DNA of 33,931 nucleotides from an uncultured Erysipelotrichaceae bacterium (GTDB lineage Bacteria; Bacillota_I; Bacilli_A; RFN20; CAG-826). Location: contig CADBUI010000011.1 of the NCBI GenBank assembly GCA_902797855.1, positions 1 to 33,931 of the forward strand. Reading direction: 5' to 3'. The notes beneath the pieces were generated by a model, which searched no databases, was not told the DNA's origin, and worked only from the letters and a program-made list of their open reading frames with translations. Made by a program: the position numbers and the translations under genes. Of the stretch, positions 1-7,810 are shown piece after piece. Every line of letters begins with the position of its first letter. Position 1 is the first letter of the stretch.

Positions 1-1
1 A

Positions 2-343
2 TCTTTTAGATTTGCAAATATAGGCACTAAGAATATGGATTATGGAAGATTATATGAAAACTTAGTTGCCATTGAACTTTTAAGAAGAGGATACGAGGTA
101 TACGTTGGTGTTCTCTATGAGAAAGAAATTGATTTTGTTGCGATAAAAAACGGATATAAGTATTACATTCAAGTGAGCGATGACATTTCTAGGGAAGAAA
201 CATTCCAAAGAGAAGTTAAACCATTATTATCCATTAAGGATGCTTATCCAAAGATGTTAATCGCAAGAACAAAGCATCCTGAAAGCCAGTATGAGGGTAT
301 AAGAATAGTGGATATCGGCGAATGGCTTGATAATTCAAAATAA
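2..343 (+). CDS. DUF4143-type AAA ATPase, C-terminal end (partial at left edge)
   Basis: The reading frame is open from base 2, so the gene begins outside the window and only the last 113 codons are seen. The visible part runs [18 protein letters not shown], then [12 protein letters not shown], then a hydrophobic strand with EIDFVA. This is the pattern of the DUF4143 domain at the end of many bacterial AAA ATPases, with a PD-(D/E)xK-like core (E...EIDFV...YIQV). Members of that family are common and mostly uncharacterised; some are linked to mobile elements. The N-terminal Walker A/B half cannot be checked here. The internal ATG at 35 is not the start, because the homologous motif begins upstream of it. 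Confidence 0.8.
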   Translation, partial: SFRFANIGTKNMDYGRLYENLVAIELLRRGYEVYVGVLYEKEIDFVAIKNGYKYYIQVSDDISREETFQREVKPLLSIKDAYPKMLIARTKHPESQYEGIRIVDIGEWLDNSK

Positions 344-374
344 CTGACAGACAATACGGAATAGGAGTTTTGAA

Positions 375-440
375 ATGGCTAGTTCAAAAGATTACTTGCT
401 ATATGTTCTCGAATTATTAAGATATTTATTTTTCATTTAA
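375..440 (+). pseudogene. 5' remnant of a TfoX/Sxy N-terminal-domain gene
   Basis: A GGAG Shine-Dalgarno (364-367) precedes an ATG at 375 that opens MASSKDYLLYVLELL. This matches the conserved beginning of Firmicutes TfoX N-terminal-domain proteins, which start MASSK-Y-(2)-VLEQL and continue for about 100 residues. Here the similarity stops after about 16 codons (near base 422), a few unrelated codons follow and TAA comes at 438. The tail overlaps the 3' end of the convergent acyltransferase gene. The rest of the domain is absent from this strand, so I read it as a truncation left by a deletion or rearrangement. The match is from memory of the family, over a short stretch. Confidence 0.6.
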
Positions 441-1661
441 GAGTTTATATATCTCTTCAGTTGCAAGTGATATTTTTGTAACCGAGAATTTTTCGCATTC
501 TGGATAGACATATAGCGTGTCTTCAAGAGTGTTTAAATCAACGCAGTCTCCATATTTACCTAAGTATTCATATTCAATATGTACACTATAAGTGTCTTTA
601 GAAGGTATATCTAAATGATAGTGTTCATCATTCTCTTTATAATATCCTTCTAAATGGAAGCCATCTTTATCATGGATTAGTTTACCTTGTCCAAGGTGAA
701 TAAATTTATCTGCATTAGGTAAAGCATCAATGTGCACAATACTTTCAAAATAGTATTTACCATCTTTAACTTCTTTACGAACATTTCCTCTTTCCCATTC
801 ATACCAATCTGGAATATGAGAAAATTCGGTTTCTCCTTTTAGAGCTTTAAGTTCACCTAAAGTAGAATATTCCCATTTCTTTCCACAGTGCTTGCAAAAT
901 AAGATATTATCTTTCGAATCCATCTCGTATTCGGTGTGGCAGTGTGGACATTGATATAAGACTTTATGTAATCCTTCCGCACGGCCTTTATATTTAACCT
1001 CAACACCTTTTTCTTTTTGCCACTTATATTCGTCATAAACATAAGCTTCTTGGATTCTTCTATCTACTTCTTCCAAAGGAAGATTGTTAACTTCATCAGC
1101 GTTCATTAAACATTTAAGTTCAGCTTCAATTCCTTTAATTTTGCGGTTGTGTAGATTCCAAAATGGAGAGTTAATGTGGTGACCACTCATCTTAAGCATC
1201 ACAACTGGAATTTTTAAAAATTTCGCTAGTTTTGCAACTGATTGAGGAATGATAGCGGTGGTGCCACATAAGGAGTATCTAGCTTCAGCGAATATCTCAA
1301 CAATATCGCCATGATTTTTAACTGTTCTAAGGTGTCTAATAAGATTTAGATCGTTCGTAAATTTTCTTTTACAAATTCCTCCAACATTTCTTAAAAGTTT
1401 CTCTCTACCAATAAATCCATCGATAGCAATAACATAGTTAATTCGATGAGGGAATGTTGCTAGATTAAGGATATCAACATCCATTAAGGCATTGTGATTA
1501 GCGAGTAAAAGATATGGAGGTTTAATCCCCTTCATATTCACTTTTGTAATCTTACCTCTATGTGACCATAAGACAGGAAGTGCTTTTAAATAACCTATAA
1601 AACGTAACTTCTGTCTTTTAGGTGCCTTCATCATGTCAAAGCGATGTATGTTATCAAGCAT
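426..1661 (-). CDS. PlsC-like acyltransferase with C-terminal zinc ribbon
   Basis: This 411-residue protein has an acyltransferase core: an H-x4-D motif (H56, D61, in NHNALMD) and, about 70 residues later, IFAEARYS in the place of the EGTRS-type substrate motif. These are hallmarks of the 1-acyl-glycerol-3-phosphate acyltransferase family, which esterifies lysophospholipids at the inner membrane face. After the core comes a four-cysteine zinc ribbon (C238, C241, C256, C259) and about 150 further residues rich in charged and aromatic residues, so it is much longer than classic PlsC (about 240). The exact acyl acceptor is unknown. The start is leaderless in appearance: an extended -10 box ends 6 nt before the ATG and there is no Shine-Dalgarno. 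A second in-frame ATG pair at codons 10-11 also lacks one. Confidence 0.8.
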   Translation of the reverse strand: MLDNIHRFDMMKAPKRQKLRFIGYLKALPVLWSHRGKITKVNMKGIKPPYLLLANHNALMDVDILNLATFPHRINYVIAIDGFIGREKLLRNVGGICKRKFTNDLNLIRHLRTVKNHGDIVEIFAEARYSLCGTTAIIPQSVAKLAKFLKIPVVMLKMSGHHINSPFWNLHNRKIKGIEAELKCLMNADEVNNLPLEEVDRRIQEAYVYDEYKWQKEKGVEVKYKGRAEGLHKVLYQCPHCHTEYEMDSKDNILFCKHCGKKWEYSTLGELKALKGETEFSHIPDWYEWERGNVRKEVKDGKYYFESIVHIDALPNADKFIHLGQGKLIHDKDGFHLEGYYKENDEHYHLDIPSKDTYSVHIEYEYLGKYGDCVDLNTLEDTLYVYPECEKFSVTKISLATEEIYKLLNEK

Positions 1662-1667
1662 GTCAAT

Positions 1668-1676
1668 ATTATATCA
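1668..1676 (-). promoter_or_regulatory. Extended -10 promoter of the acyltransferase gene
   Basis: On the minus strand the sequence reads TGATATAAT, a perfect extended -10 (TGn-TATAAT). It ends 6 nt before the ATG at 1661, so a start site 7 nt downstream would fall on the A of ATG. No convincing -35 is present, as is usual with an extended -10. Confidence 0.7.
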
Positions 1677-1697
1677 TTAGGTCGTTTATAATTATAG

Positions 1698-1726
1698 TTG
1701 TAATCCTTTTAATCTATTAATATAAT
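1698..1726 (+). promoter_or_regulatory. Sigma-A-type promoter of the small basic protein gene
   Basis: TTGTAA (1698-1703), a 17-nt spacer and TATAAT (1721-1726). Expected start is near 1733, giving a leader of about 59 nt with the Shine-Dalgarno AGGAGA at 1781-1786. Confidence 0.75.
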
Positions 1727-1791
1727 AATATTAATAAATGGCATGAGTAGATTGTTTATCAATCATTTTTCTATTTACTTAGGAGAAAGTC

Positions 1792-2220
1792 ATGCCAATC
1801 AAAAAATCATCATCAATTTATAGAAATATTGAAATTGGAAAATTTTATTTAATTTTCGATGGCAGTAAAACCGGCCATCCAGGTTATATTGCTTGGAAAG
1901 ATGAAAAGAATAATAGATATCTAGTCATTTTGACTGAGAGTGATAAAAATGGAAATAAATCTAAAAGAGAAACTAACAAAAGGCACTTAACTGATTTAAA
2001 TCATCCCACTGAACCTAGAGTAGTAAGATCTTATATTAAGAAAAGACCAATGTTATGTAGAAGAAAAGATATTGGTAAAAAAGAATTAGTTGGTATGAAG
2101 TTTCATAAAGATGATTTAGAAAAGGTTAGATTTGTTCTTAAACAAAAACCGGTTATGTCACCGAGCAACAAAAAAACAACCGATGAACCCACAAGGAGTC
2201 AACGCGTACCGGTTGCATAA
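1792..2220 (+). CDS. Small basic protein of unknown function
   Basis: I do not recognise this 142-residue protein. It has a strong promoter, a clear AGGAGA ribosome site 5 nt before the ATG, and its own intergenic space, so it is very likely expressed. The N-terminal half looks like a small beta domain (GKFYLIFDG, then GHPGYIAW near residues 28-35, then NNRYLVILT). The middle is strongly basic (SYIKKRPMLCRRKD) and the last 25 residues are polar and probably disordered. The overall look recalls short accessory-gene proteins of Firmicutes that act on nucleic acids, but no catalytic motif is visible and I assign no function. It sits alone between two minus-strand genes. Confidence 0.75.
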   Translation: MPIKKSSSIYRNIEIGKFYLIFDGSKTGHPGYIAWKDEKNNRYLVILTESDKNGNKSKRETNKRHLTDLNHPTEPRVVRSYIKKRPMLCRRKDIGKKELVGMKFHKDDLEKVRFVLKQKPVMSPSNKKTTDEPTRSQRVPVA

Positions 2221-2263
2221 ATATTAAAACAAACATCTCTGGATGAGTCAATAATGTCATTAA

Positions 2264-3310
2264 TTATTCATTAATAAAATTAACGATTGAATCCATAAGT
2301 TGATAATTTAATAAATTAGTCCATTTCTCTTTATTCACTAGAATATTGAACAAATGTTTCTTATCTTCAAAAGATAGATTCTTATTTTCTTTCGTGTATT
2401 TTTTATATTGTTTAACGATACTTTCGTAATATTCTTTTCCTTCTAGTGAATCATAGACAGTTCCATGTCCTCTATCTTTAAACTTCTTATAGATGATTCG
2501 TTTGTTATTACCGAATTCTTTTTTATATAGATCAAGTCCTATTTCTATTGGGACTGTTTTATCATCTTCAGAATGAACTATAAAAACTTCTGTATTCGAA
2601 TTTTTTATTCCATCAATAACACTTAATGAAGGATATCCACCGAATCTAAATTCTTCATATTCATCGATATATTCAATCGTGTTATCGACTTTTTCTCCCG
2701 CCCACTCTAGACCATGTTGTCTAACGATAGTAGTGCTCTTATTAAATCCAGACATCATAATGGCCTTAGAGATATTTGGGAATAAGTTTAAAGAGCATCC
2801 AATAGAGTAAGCACCCCAGGAATGCCCCATTAAAATAATGTCTTTATCTTTATATTTTTTAGAAGATTTAACAAAGTTAATCACACTTTCTAAATCAATT
2901 ATTCCTTGTGGAAATCCATATATCCCATCTCCACTTGACTCATCAAAACTAGTCGCGTCATAACTAAAGACGTATAGTCCTTGGCTTGCTAAATAGTTAA
3001 TGATATCTAAATACCTACGATGTCCATTTCCATATCCATGAACAAAAATAACAATCTTTGATGCATCGTATTCTTTATAGTGATAGAAATAACCAACAAG
3101 GTCATTATTTATAGACTTAAAAGTAACTCTCTCTTTAATTAAATTAGGAAATAAATCTAAATCAAAAGATGATGTGTTCCCACTATAAGTGTGGTGGTAG
3201 AAAAACTTTTTATAGGCAACATCAGTCGCGATATATGGAGAAGCATTTATTAGTGTTCTTCCCACAAACTTACCGACATCAGTTAGGATTTTCTTTTTCT
3301 TTTCGTCCAT
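2264..3310 (-). CDS. Alpha/beta hydrolase (serine esterase/peptidase-like)
   Basis: This 348-residue protein has the full alpha/beta-hydrolase set: an oxyanion strand ending HGYGNGHRRY (residue 91 on), the nucleophile elbow GHSWGAYS with Ser164, an acid in HSEDDKTVP (Asp250) and a histidine in RGHGTVYD (His282). The layout resembles the YqkD/BAAT-like hydrolases that act on esters or acyl groups; the substrate is unknown. A weakly hydrophobic N-terminus (residues 15-38) could be a membrane-associating helix but there is no clear signal peptide. The gene is a single-gene unit divergent from the 3373 operon, with TTGAAA-18-TAAAAT ending 6 nt before the ATG and no Shine-Dalgarno, which suggests a leaderless mRNA. 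Confidence 0.88.
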   Translation of the reverse strand: MDEKKKKILTDVGKFVGRTLINASPYIATDVAYKKFFYHHTYSGNTSSFDLDLFPNLIKERVTFKSINNDLVGYFYHYKEYDASKIVIFVHGYGNGHRRYLDIINYLASQGLYVFSYDATSFDESSGDGIYGFPQGIIDLESVINFVKSSKKYKDKDIILMGHSWGAYSIGCSLNLFPNISKAIMMSGFNKSTTIVRQHGLEWAGEKVDNTIEYIDEYEEFRFGGYPSLSVIDGIKNSNTEVFIVHSEDDKTVPIEIGLDLYKKEFGNNKRIIYKKFKDRGHGTVYDSLEGKEYYESIVKQYKKYTKENKNLSFEDKKHLFNILVNKEKWTNLLNYQLMDSIVNFINE

Positions 3311-3316
3311 AAATTA

Positions 3317-3346
3317 ATTTTATTATTTATTTCAAGATGTTTTCAA
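3317..3346 (-). promoter_or_regulatory. Promoter of the alpha/beta hydrolase gene, leaderless geometry
   Basis: Minus strand: TTGAAA (3346-3341), 18-nt spacer, TAAAAT (3322-3317), then 6 nt to the ATG. The predicted transcript starts at or next to the start codon. Confidence 0.65.
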
Positions 3347-3372
3347 TATAAAATATTGATGAGGTTAAACAA

Positions 3373-4299
3373 ATGAGTAGTTTTAAAGATTTGCGTATAG
3401 TTGATAACTTCTATCAAACAAGTCTATTTTTCCCGATGCCTCTAACACTTATTGGCACCCTTGATGAAAAAGGAGAAATGACTAGTTTTGGAGCGTATTC
3501 ACTTATCTTCCCATATTATATTGCTGGGAAAGAATATTATGCGATGGTGCTTGAATGTAGGAATACATCTAACACCGCAAAAGGACTTCTTAGACATGGA
3601 AAATGCACAATTAATTTCCTTCCATTTTCTAAGAAAAACTTTAAACAACATGTTGATAACGGATTCCCTGGAGATACTCCAATAGAAAAGATGAAAGACT
3701 TTAGATTCCATCTTGAAGATGGTGTTTCCCAAAGCGAACATCCAAATGAAAAATACCCAAAGGTCATTTCCGAAGCTATTCAAGTTATGGAATGTACTTG
3801 GGTAAAAGAACTTGATAATGCACAAGATGATAAAGTACTTGAAGAGTATCTTGGACCATATCATAACTTTAATGGTATTACCTCGAAGTATGGTGCTCAC
3901 TTTATTCTTAAAGTTGATCACATTTTAATGAAAGAGAAATATTATAATGCTATCCTTAATGGCGTAACGCGTTCTAATTTTGCGCCTGTGTGCACAAACT
4001 GGGGATATCGCGATAGCAAGAATTTCTGGTGCAGTGATTATAAAAAACCAATCGCTGTTGGAATTCCAAATCGTGAAATCGATTTATCTTCCCTTAGATA
4101 CGCTGCCGATAGAGCAGATGACAAAGTGAAATTCACTGATGATGCTCTTAAGACAATTGTCGCCGTGCCTCGTCCATTCCTTAAGCTAGTTTTAAAAGGA
4201 TGCGTTGATTGGGCAAAAGAAAATAACTGCACTCTTATCACCGAAAAAGAGATGCAGATTATCAAAGATAAACGCGCTAAAGATAAAAAGAAAAAATAA
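3373..4299 (+). CDS. Flavin-reductase-like split-barrel protein with PCP-reductase-like C-terminal domain
   Basis: Residues about 15-185 resemble the FMN-binding split barrel of the flavin reductase family: LTLIGTLDEKGEMTSFGAYS, a hydrophobic strand YYAMVLE, then NTAKGLLRHGKCTINFLP, which corresponds to the family's Ta-nil--g-c-vN- signature. Residues about 253-300 (FTDDALKTIVAVPRP...CVDWAKENNCTLIT) look like the small PCP_red domain found at the end of the protochlorophyllide reductase B subunit and in a few other proteins. The whole is 308 residues, longer than plain flavin reductases (160-200), with a lysine-rich end. It probably binds FMN; substrate unknown. GAGG (3361-3364) lies 8 nt before the ATG. 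It is first in a unit of four genes. Confidence 0.65.
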   Translation: MSSFKDLRIVDNFYQTSLFFPMPLTLIGTLDEKGEMTSFGAYSLIFPYYIAGKEYYAMVLECRNTSNTAKGLLRHGKCTINFLPFSKKNFKQHVDNGFPGDTPIEKMKDFRFHLEDGVSQSEHPNEKYPKVISEAIQVMECTWVKELDNAQDDKVLEEYLGPYHNFNGITSKYGAHFILKVDHILMKEKYYNAILNGVTRSNFAPVCTNWGYRDSKNFWCSDYKKPIAVGIPNREIDLSSLRYAADRADDKVKFTDDALKTIVAVPRPFLKLVLKGCVDWAKENNCTLITEKEMQIIKDKRAKDKKKK

Positions 4300-4312
4300 G
4301 GGGTAATAAAAA

Positions 4313-5374
4313 ATGAAAAAGTATAAAATCATTAGTCCTATTATTGGAGTTGTCCTATCAATTATTGGAATTGTTTTTGCGATTATCTCATTAGCAAACG
4401 ATAAAAGTGATGATAAAGGTGGATCAATCGCCTTACTTGTTATCGTTGCTACTTTAGGTGTCTATTTCATATTGATGAATGTGTTTGGATTTATCGCTGC
4501 ATTTAAAAAAGATGCTAAATCAGATAAAGTAGCATCATTAATTACATCAATTCTTGGTATTCTTGGTAACTTTGTTACTCCAATTATTTTACTTCTTGCA
4601 ACTGCAGTTTTAGGTGCGTTATTCACTGGCCTTATTGCTGGAATGAGTGGTGGAGCAGTTAAACCTGATGAAACTGAAATTATTGAAACTCTTATTAGAG
4701 TTGTCTTACCAGTATGCATCTTAATGTTCATTCTTTCTGTGGCTTCTATCTTTGGACTTGTTTCATCGATTCTGGCTTTAAAAGGAAAGACTAAAATATT
4801 AAGTATTTCTCATCCAATTATCCGCTTCTTAATTTTATTAATTTCAGCGATGGTTATTGGATATGGTATTTCTGCATTTATCGCTCCAAGTGGAAGCAGT
4901 AGTGATGGATTTATCTTTGTTGGTATAGGACTTGTATTTATATCCTATTCAACAATCTATAAATCATGCGAAGATAATGCTTCTATGAATGAAGAAAATT
5001 ATTTAATTCCTTCATTATTAAAATCTTTGATTTTATTTACATTAGCCTTTGCAGTAGCAGTTCCATTCGCCTTTTATACCAATAATTTCTCACAACTAGG
5101 AATTAGTGTTCCATTACTTCAATTTTCAATTATGTTTGGAGCATTTGGATTTATCGCTTATTTAGTAATGTCACTATTTAAAAAGATCTGGTTTATTCAC
5201 ACTGTTGGACCAGCGATTGCTTCCTTACTTGTTTTAATTGGTTCAATTTTGTTACTTACTAGTGGACAAGAAAGTGCAATTAATGGTTTAGGAATTGTAT
5301 CTCTATTATTTAGTGCCTTCGCTCTTGTCTCATCTGGATTATACGTTTTATTTAAAAAATTAAGCGAAAACTAA
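4313..5374 (+). CDS. Polytopic membrane protein of unknown function
   Basis: A 353-residue, very hydrophobic protein with about ten likely membrane helices (roughly residues 7-28, 37-64, two within 74-112, 126-157, 165-191, 199-213, 234-257, 266-289, 296-316, 323-346). Loops are short and mildly charged and I see no transporter, ATPase or enzyme motif. The N-terminal half reads like DUF4064-type small tetraspan proteins (SPIIGVVLSIIGIVFAIIS ... LGILGNFVTP), repeated at lower similarity, but I do not name a family. It lies 13 nt after the split-barrel gene, with a weak AAGGGG ribosome site, and 1 nt before the GH3 start, so the three are co-transcribed and probably coupled. Confidence 0.75.
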   Translation: MKKYKIISPIIGVVLSIIGIVFAIISLANDKSDDKGGSIALLVIVATLGVYFILMNVFGFIAAFKKDAKSDKVASLITSILGILGNFVTPIILLLATAVLGALFTGLIAGMSGGAVKPDETEIIETLIRVVLPVCILMFILSVASIFGLVSSILALKGKTKILSISHPIIRFLILLISAMVIGYGISAFIAPSGSSSDGFIFVGIGLVFISYSTIYKSCEDNASMNEENYLIPSLLKSLILFTLAFAVAVPFAFYTNNFSQLGISVPLLQFSIMFGAFGFIAYLVMSLFKKIWFIHTVGPAIASLLVLIGSILLLTSGQESAINGLGIVSLLFSAFALVSSGLYVLFKKLSEN

Positions 5375-5375
5375 T

Positions 5376-7808
5376 ATGGGAAAATATGTAGACTTAGTTG
5401 ATAAACTCACACTTAGTGAGAAAGCCCAACTTCTTGTGGGTTATTCAACTTGGTCTACTTTTTCTATTCCTCGATTAAATATACCTTCACTTATTGTTAG
5501 TGATGGTCCTACTGGAGTTAGAAAAGAGAAAGAAAATCGTAATTCTGCGAATGGTCTAACTCAAACTGAACTCGCAACTTGCTTTCCAACAAGCGCGACA
5601 CTTGCGAATTCCTTTAATGAAGATTTACTTTTAAAAGTAGGGGAGTCAATCGCAAAAGAATGTAGGTTTTATGGTGTTAATGTCTTATTAGCACCAGGAA
5701 TGAATATAAAAAGAAATCCACTTTGTGGAAGAAATTTTGAATATTTCAGCGAAGATCCTATCTTAGCAGGTAGACTTGCTTCTAGTTTTGTTAAAGGTGT
5801 CCAATCTAGTAATGTTGGAGTAACTTTGAAACATTTTGCGGGTAACTCAAACGAAAAATGGAGATATGTTTCAAGTAGTAATATCGATAAACGTGCCCTC
5901 CATGAAATATATCTAAGACAATTTGAAATCGCGGTGAAAGAGGCTAATTCTTCTGGAATTATGACTGCTTATAACAAAGTTAATCATGTCTTTTGTAGTG
6001 ACTCTAAATATTTAGTAAACGACATCCTCCGTAAGAAATGGGGATTTAATGGAATTGTTATGACTGACTGGGGTGGACTTTCTAATAGAGTAAATGCTCT
6101 TAAAGCTGGAACTGATTTAGAAATGCCAGGCGTGAATATCGCTACTATAAATGACATTATTCGAGGATATGAGAATAATGAATTATCAATGGAAGAAATT
6201 AATAATTCGGTTCATAACATCTTAGATGCTTTAGATATATTTCATCAAGAAAAGATAAATGATAAAGAAATATTTAATAAAAATATTGAAGTAGCGATTT
6301 CTTCAGCAGTAGAATCTGCAGTCTTACTTAAAAATGATGGAATTCTACCATTATCTAAAGATAAAAAGTATCTAATTATCGGCGATTTATTCACTAATAT
6401 GCGTTATCAAGGCGCAGGTAGTAGCCAAGTTAATTCTTATAAAATCATCGATAATAAAGAAGCTTTTGATAAGGCAAATATCAACTATGAATTCGTAAGA
6501 GGTTATGACCAATTTTCACTTAGCGAAGACTCTATTCTATTAAAAGAAGCAATTTTAAAGGCTAAAGATAGCGAAACGATTATTTATTTTGGTGGACTCA
6601 CTAACGCTAGCGAGAGTGAGGGTTTTGATAGAGAAACTTTAAAACTACCTCCTAATCAAATTGCTTTGATAAATGAACTAGCAAAACTAAATAAGAAAAT
6701 TGTCTTTGTGATGTATGGAGGCTCTCCATTTGAAATACCGCACATAGATTCATTTAACGCAATGCTAAATATGTATCTACCAGGTGAAGGTGGTGGAGAA
6801 GCTCTTAAAAGACTCCTCTTTGGGGAAGTTTCTCCAAGTGGTCACTTAAATGAAACTTGGCCAATTAGTTATGATGACGTTATTTTTAATAACGAATACG
6901 CTTCTAGTGGAGAAGAAAATTATAAAGAATCAATCTATGTAGGATATAGATATTATTCTTCGGTTAATAAGAGTGTTCTTTTCCCATTTGGATATGGTCT
7001 ATCTTATTCAATTTTTGAATATTCAGATTTCTTAGTTAAAAAAGATGATGACCACATTGTTGTGTCTTTTAAAGTCACAAATACTGGAGATAGACTAGCC
7101 AAAGCAGTGCCACAAATATATGTTTCTAAAAAAGAAAGTGATTACTTTAGAGCAAAACTTGAATTAAAAGGTTTTTCAAAAGTTGAACTAGAAGGTAAAG
7201 AAAGTAAAGATGTTAAAATTTCTATCCCACTTTCTTATTTAGAAATATATTCTCCAGTTATTGATGAATTTTTCTTAGAAGAAGGAGAATATTCATTCCT
7301 ATTAGGAAATCATGTGAACGACATTCTTTGCAAAGAAGATATCTATCTAGAAGGTAGAAGAATTGATCCTAATTATAGTGAAAATATTAAAAAGCATTAT
7401 TTTGATCCATTACATCTAGATGAAGTTAATAAAGAAACATTTGAAGAACTTTATGGAGAAAAGATTCCTGACTACGTAGTGAGTAAAAAGCCATATAATT
7501 TTGAAACCCCAATTATGGAATTTAATTCTTTCTTTGGAAAGATTGTTAAAAATAGTTTAGTGAAGCAAATATCTAAACCATTTAAAAAAGATATGAAGTC
7601 AAACGACTTAAAAGTTCGAGAACTTGCCTATAAGAACTATTATTTTATGAGCAAGATGGTTCTTTCTAATTCGTTTAGATCGCTTTCTTATTCTTCTAGT
7701 GGGCTATTAACTAAAAATGTCGCGATGGGACTAGTAGAAATTTCTAACGGAAGAATCTTTAAAGGATTACACTATATATTGAAGAAAGAGAAACTTATAA
7801 AGGAGTAG
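5376..7808 (+). CDS. GH3 beta-glucosidase
   Basis: An 810-residue glycoside hydrolase family 3 enzyme, cytoplasmic (no signal peptide). The TIM-barrel domain (residues 1 to about 300) carries KHFAGNSNE and the nucleophile motif VMTDWGG with Asp231. The alpha/beta sandwich domain follows, with SEGFDRETLKLP, whose Glu415 fits the usual acid/base position. A fibronectin-III-like domain covers about 570-650. Beyond it is an extra tail of some 130 residues (about 680-810) with no motif I can name. The family removes terminal beta-linked glucose or xylose from oligosaccharides; the exact sugar is not readable here. The start codon is 1 nt after the previous stop with no Shine-Dalgarno, so translation is probably coupled. 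Confidence 0.93.
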   Translation: MGKYVDLVDKLTLSEKAQLLVGYSTWSTFSIPRLNIPSLIVSDGPTGVRKEKENRNSANGLTQTELATCFPTSATLANSFNEDLLLKVGESIAKECRFYGVNVLLAPGMNIKRNPLCGRNFEYFSEDPILAGRLASSFVKGVQSSNVGVTLKHFAGNSNEKWRYVSSSNIDKRALHEIYLRQFEIAVKEANSSGIMTAYNKVNHVFCSDSKYLVNDILRKKWGFNGIVMTDWGGLSNRVNALKAGTDLEMPGVNIATINDIIRGYENNELSMEEINNSVHNILDALDIFHQEKINDKEIFNKNIEVAISSAVESAVLLKNDGILPLSKDKKYLIIGDLFTNMRYQGAGSSQVNSYKIIDNKEAFDKANINYEFVRGYDQFSLSEDSILLKEAILKAKDSETIIYFGGLTNASESEGFDRETLKLPPNQIALINELAKLNKKIVFVMYGGSPFEIPHIDSFNAMLNMYLPGEGGGEALKRLLFGEVSPSGHLNETWPISYDDVIFNNEYASSGEENYKESIYVGYRYYSSVNKSVLFPFGYGLSYSIFEYSDFLVKKDDDHIVVSFKVTNTGDRLAKAVPQIYVSKKESDYFRAKLELKGFSKVELEGKESKDVKISIPLSYLEIYSPVIDEFFLEEGEYSFLLGNHVNDILCKEDIYLEGRRIDPNYSENIKKHYFDPLHLDEVNKETFEELYGEKIPDYVVSKKPYNFETPIMEFNSFFGKIVKNSLVKQISKPFKKDMKSNDLKVRELAYKNYYFMSKMVLSNSFRSLSYSSSGLLTKNVAMGLVEISNGRIFKGLHYILKKEKLIKE

Positions 7809-7810
7809 AT

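Noticed and set aside
1792-2220. Calling the small basic protein a toxin of the PemK/MazF type
   Set aside because: No PemK motif can be aligned and there is no antitoxin gene next to it.
3499-3921. 140-codon open frame opposite the split-barrel gene
   Set aside because: Antisense shadow without start signals or family resemblance.
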